From Gemmatimonadota bacterium (GTDB lineage Bacteria; Gemmatimonadota; Gemmatimonadetes; Longimicrobiales; Longimicrobiaceae), in the NCBI GenBank assembly GCA_019240375.1, contig JAFAYN010000253.1, positions 1 to 7,057 on the forward strand: DNA of 7,057 nucleotides. The letters run 5' to 3'. The notes below the pieces were generated by a model. It searched no databases. It saw nothing but the letters and a program-made list of their open reading frames with translations, and was not told the DNA's origin. Made by a program: the position numbers and the translations under genes. Positions 6,055-7,057 of the stretch are shown here, in pieces; the stretch's first letter is position 1, and every line of letters begins with the position of its first letter.

Positions 6055-7057
6055 GCGGCACGCAGGAAGAGCCGGCCGGGGACGTGGACGTGCTGGTGGC
6101 CCGCCAGCCGATCCTGGACCTGGAGCGGCGGGTGGTGGGGTACGAGCTGCTGTACCGCAGCCACCTGGGGGCCACCGGCGCCGGCGGCACGGCGGTCGAG
6201 CAGATGACCTCCGAGGTCCTGGCAGGCACCCTGGCCGACCTGGGGGTGGAGCGGATCACCGAGGGGGCGCAGGCGTGGGTCAACTTCCCCCGCTCCTTCC
6301 TGGTGGACCGCTCGTGGAAGCTGTTCGACCCGCGCACCGTGGTGCTGGAGGTGCTGGAGACCGTCCCCGCCGACCGGGAGGTCCTGCAGGCGTGCGAGGC
6401 GGCGCGTACCGCGGGGTACCGGCTGGCGCTGGACGACTTCGTCTACGACCCGGCCCGCGCCCCGCTCCTGGAGTTCGCCGACACCATCAAGGTGGACGTG
6501 CTGGGGCTCTCCCCCGCACAGATCCGGGACTCGGTCCGCGCGCTGGGCCGCTTCGGCAAGGTGCTGCTGGCGGAGCGGGTGGAGGACGACGCCGTCCGGA
6601 AGCTCTGCACCGAGCTGGGGTTCACCCTCTTCCAGGGGTACTTCTTCGCGCGGCCGGAAACGCTCTCGCGCAAGCACCTTTCCGTGGAGCAGGGGAACGT
6701 CCTGCGCCTCCTCAACCTCCTGCGCGACGAGACGGTGTCCGCCGCGGCGATCGAGGAGGCGTTCGGGTCGGACCCGTCCCTTTCCTTCAAGCTCCTCCGC
6801 CTGGTCAACTCGGCGCACTTCGGGGGGCGCGACATCCAGTCCATCCGCCACGCGGTGCAGCTCGCCGGCCGCGACAAGCTGGCCCTCTGGCTGGGCGTGC
6901 TCTTCGTCTCCTCACTGGCCCGCAAGGGCGCGGCGGAGGGGGAGCTGGTGCACATGGCCGTCTTCCGCGCGCGGCTCCTGGAACTGCTGGCCTCGTCCGT
7001 GGGGCGCGCCGCCGAAACGGGGCCGCTCTTCATGGTGGGGCTCTTTTCCACCCTGGA
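6051..7057 (+). CDS. EAL-HDOD (YuxH-type) signalling protein, 3' end outside window
   Basis: 335 codons are visible of a family usually about 400 residues long. The start ATG overlaps the stop codon of the kinase gene (ATGA), implying one transcript and coupled translation. The opening VARQPILDLERRVVGYELLYR is typical of YuxH/CdgJ-like proteins. The EAL domain (residues 12-203) keeps likely catalytic positions: E32 (ELL), N78 (VNF), E100/E103 (LEVLE), D128/D129 (LDDF), K147 (IKVD), E175 (AERVE) and Q195 (QGYFF). The usual DDFGTG loop reads DDFVYDPARAP, so c-di-GMP hydrolysis is uncertain and it may only bind the nucleotide. The HDOD domain starts near 205, with the hallmark LLRLVNSAHFGG at about 250; it lacks the HD-GYP catalytic motif and is probably an interaction module. 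Family members have been linked to motility control, which fits the sigma-28-like promoter upstream. Confidence 0.92.
   Translation, partial: MSGTQEEPAGDVDVLVARQPILDLERRVVGYELLYRSHLGATGAGGTAVEQMTSEVLAGTLADLGVERITEGAQAWVNFPRSFLVDRSWKLFDPRTVVLEVLETVPADREVLQACEAARTAGYRLALDDFVYDPARAPLLEFADTIKVDVLGLSPAQIRDSVRALGRFGKVLLAERVEDDAVRKLCTELGFTLFQGYFFARPETLSRKHLSVEQGNVLRLLNLLRDETVSAAAIEEAFGSDPSLSFKLLRLVNSAHFGGRDIQSIRHAVQLAGRDKLALWLGVLFVSSLARKGAAEGELVHMAVFRARLLELLASSVGRAAETGPLFMVGLFSTL

Noticed and set aside
5241..6851. Minus-strand 536-codon open frame
   Set aside because: It lies opposite the kinase and EAL-HDOD genes, whose motifs are unmistakable; its composition is that of a shadow frame.
1..7057. 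CRISPR array, tRNA, rRNA, insertion sequence or attachment site
   Set aside because: No regularly spaced repeats, cloverleaf-like sequence, transposase motif or long terminal repeats were seen in the intergenic regions (1120-1285 and 4405-4551), and the rest is coding.

Overview
This is a GC-rich bacterial window (roughly 70% G+C by eye) packed with signal-transduction genes. It holds five protein genes in two divergent blocks and no mobile element, RNA gene or CRISPR array that I can see. The organism cannot be named from the sequence. The GC content, GAG/CTG/GTG-dominated codon use, a perfect Shine-Dalgarno sequence and the hybrid chemosensory domain architectures would fit a Gemmatimonadota (Longimicrobium-like), myxobacterial or other free-living soil bacterium. 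That is an impression only.

Left block, minus strand, read right to left: a hybrid cheA (4404 to 1762) encodes P1, dimerisation, ATPase, two CheW-like domains and a receiver. It overlaps cheW (1765 to 1286) by the four bases ATGA. A 13-bp GC-rich hairpin just past cheW looks like the operon terminator. Beyond it lies a sigma-28-like promoter and then a gene running off the left edge (1119 to <1). That gene encodes a receiver, a degenerate receiver and a CheX/CheC-like domain.

Right block, plus strand: a 147-bp divergent intergenic region carries a good match to a sigma-28 (FliA-type) promoter pointing right. It drives a hybrid PAS-HisKA-ATPase-receiver histidine kinase (4552-6054). The kinase gene overlaps by ATGA with an EAL-HDOD gene that runs off the right edge (6051 to >7057).

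A plausible reading is one chemosensory and c-di-GMP control locus. CheA and CheW form a kinase complex with an unseen receptor. The receiver on CheA, the double-receiver CheX-like protein and the kinase-borne receiver are candidate phosphate acceptors or sinks. The EAL-HDOD protein offers a c-di-GMP-related output. Sigma-28-like promoters on two of the transcription units would tie the locus to motility regulation. No MCP, CheB, CheR or flagellar gene is visible.

The most interesting observations are the sigma-28-like promoters, the altered catalytic residues (CheX-like ExxS, kinase N-box His, pseudo-receiver) and the domain fusions. There is no gene-free stretch over 300 bases.
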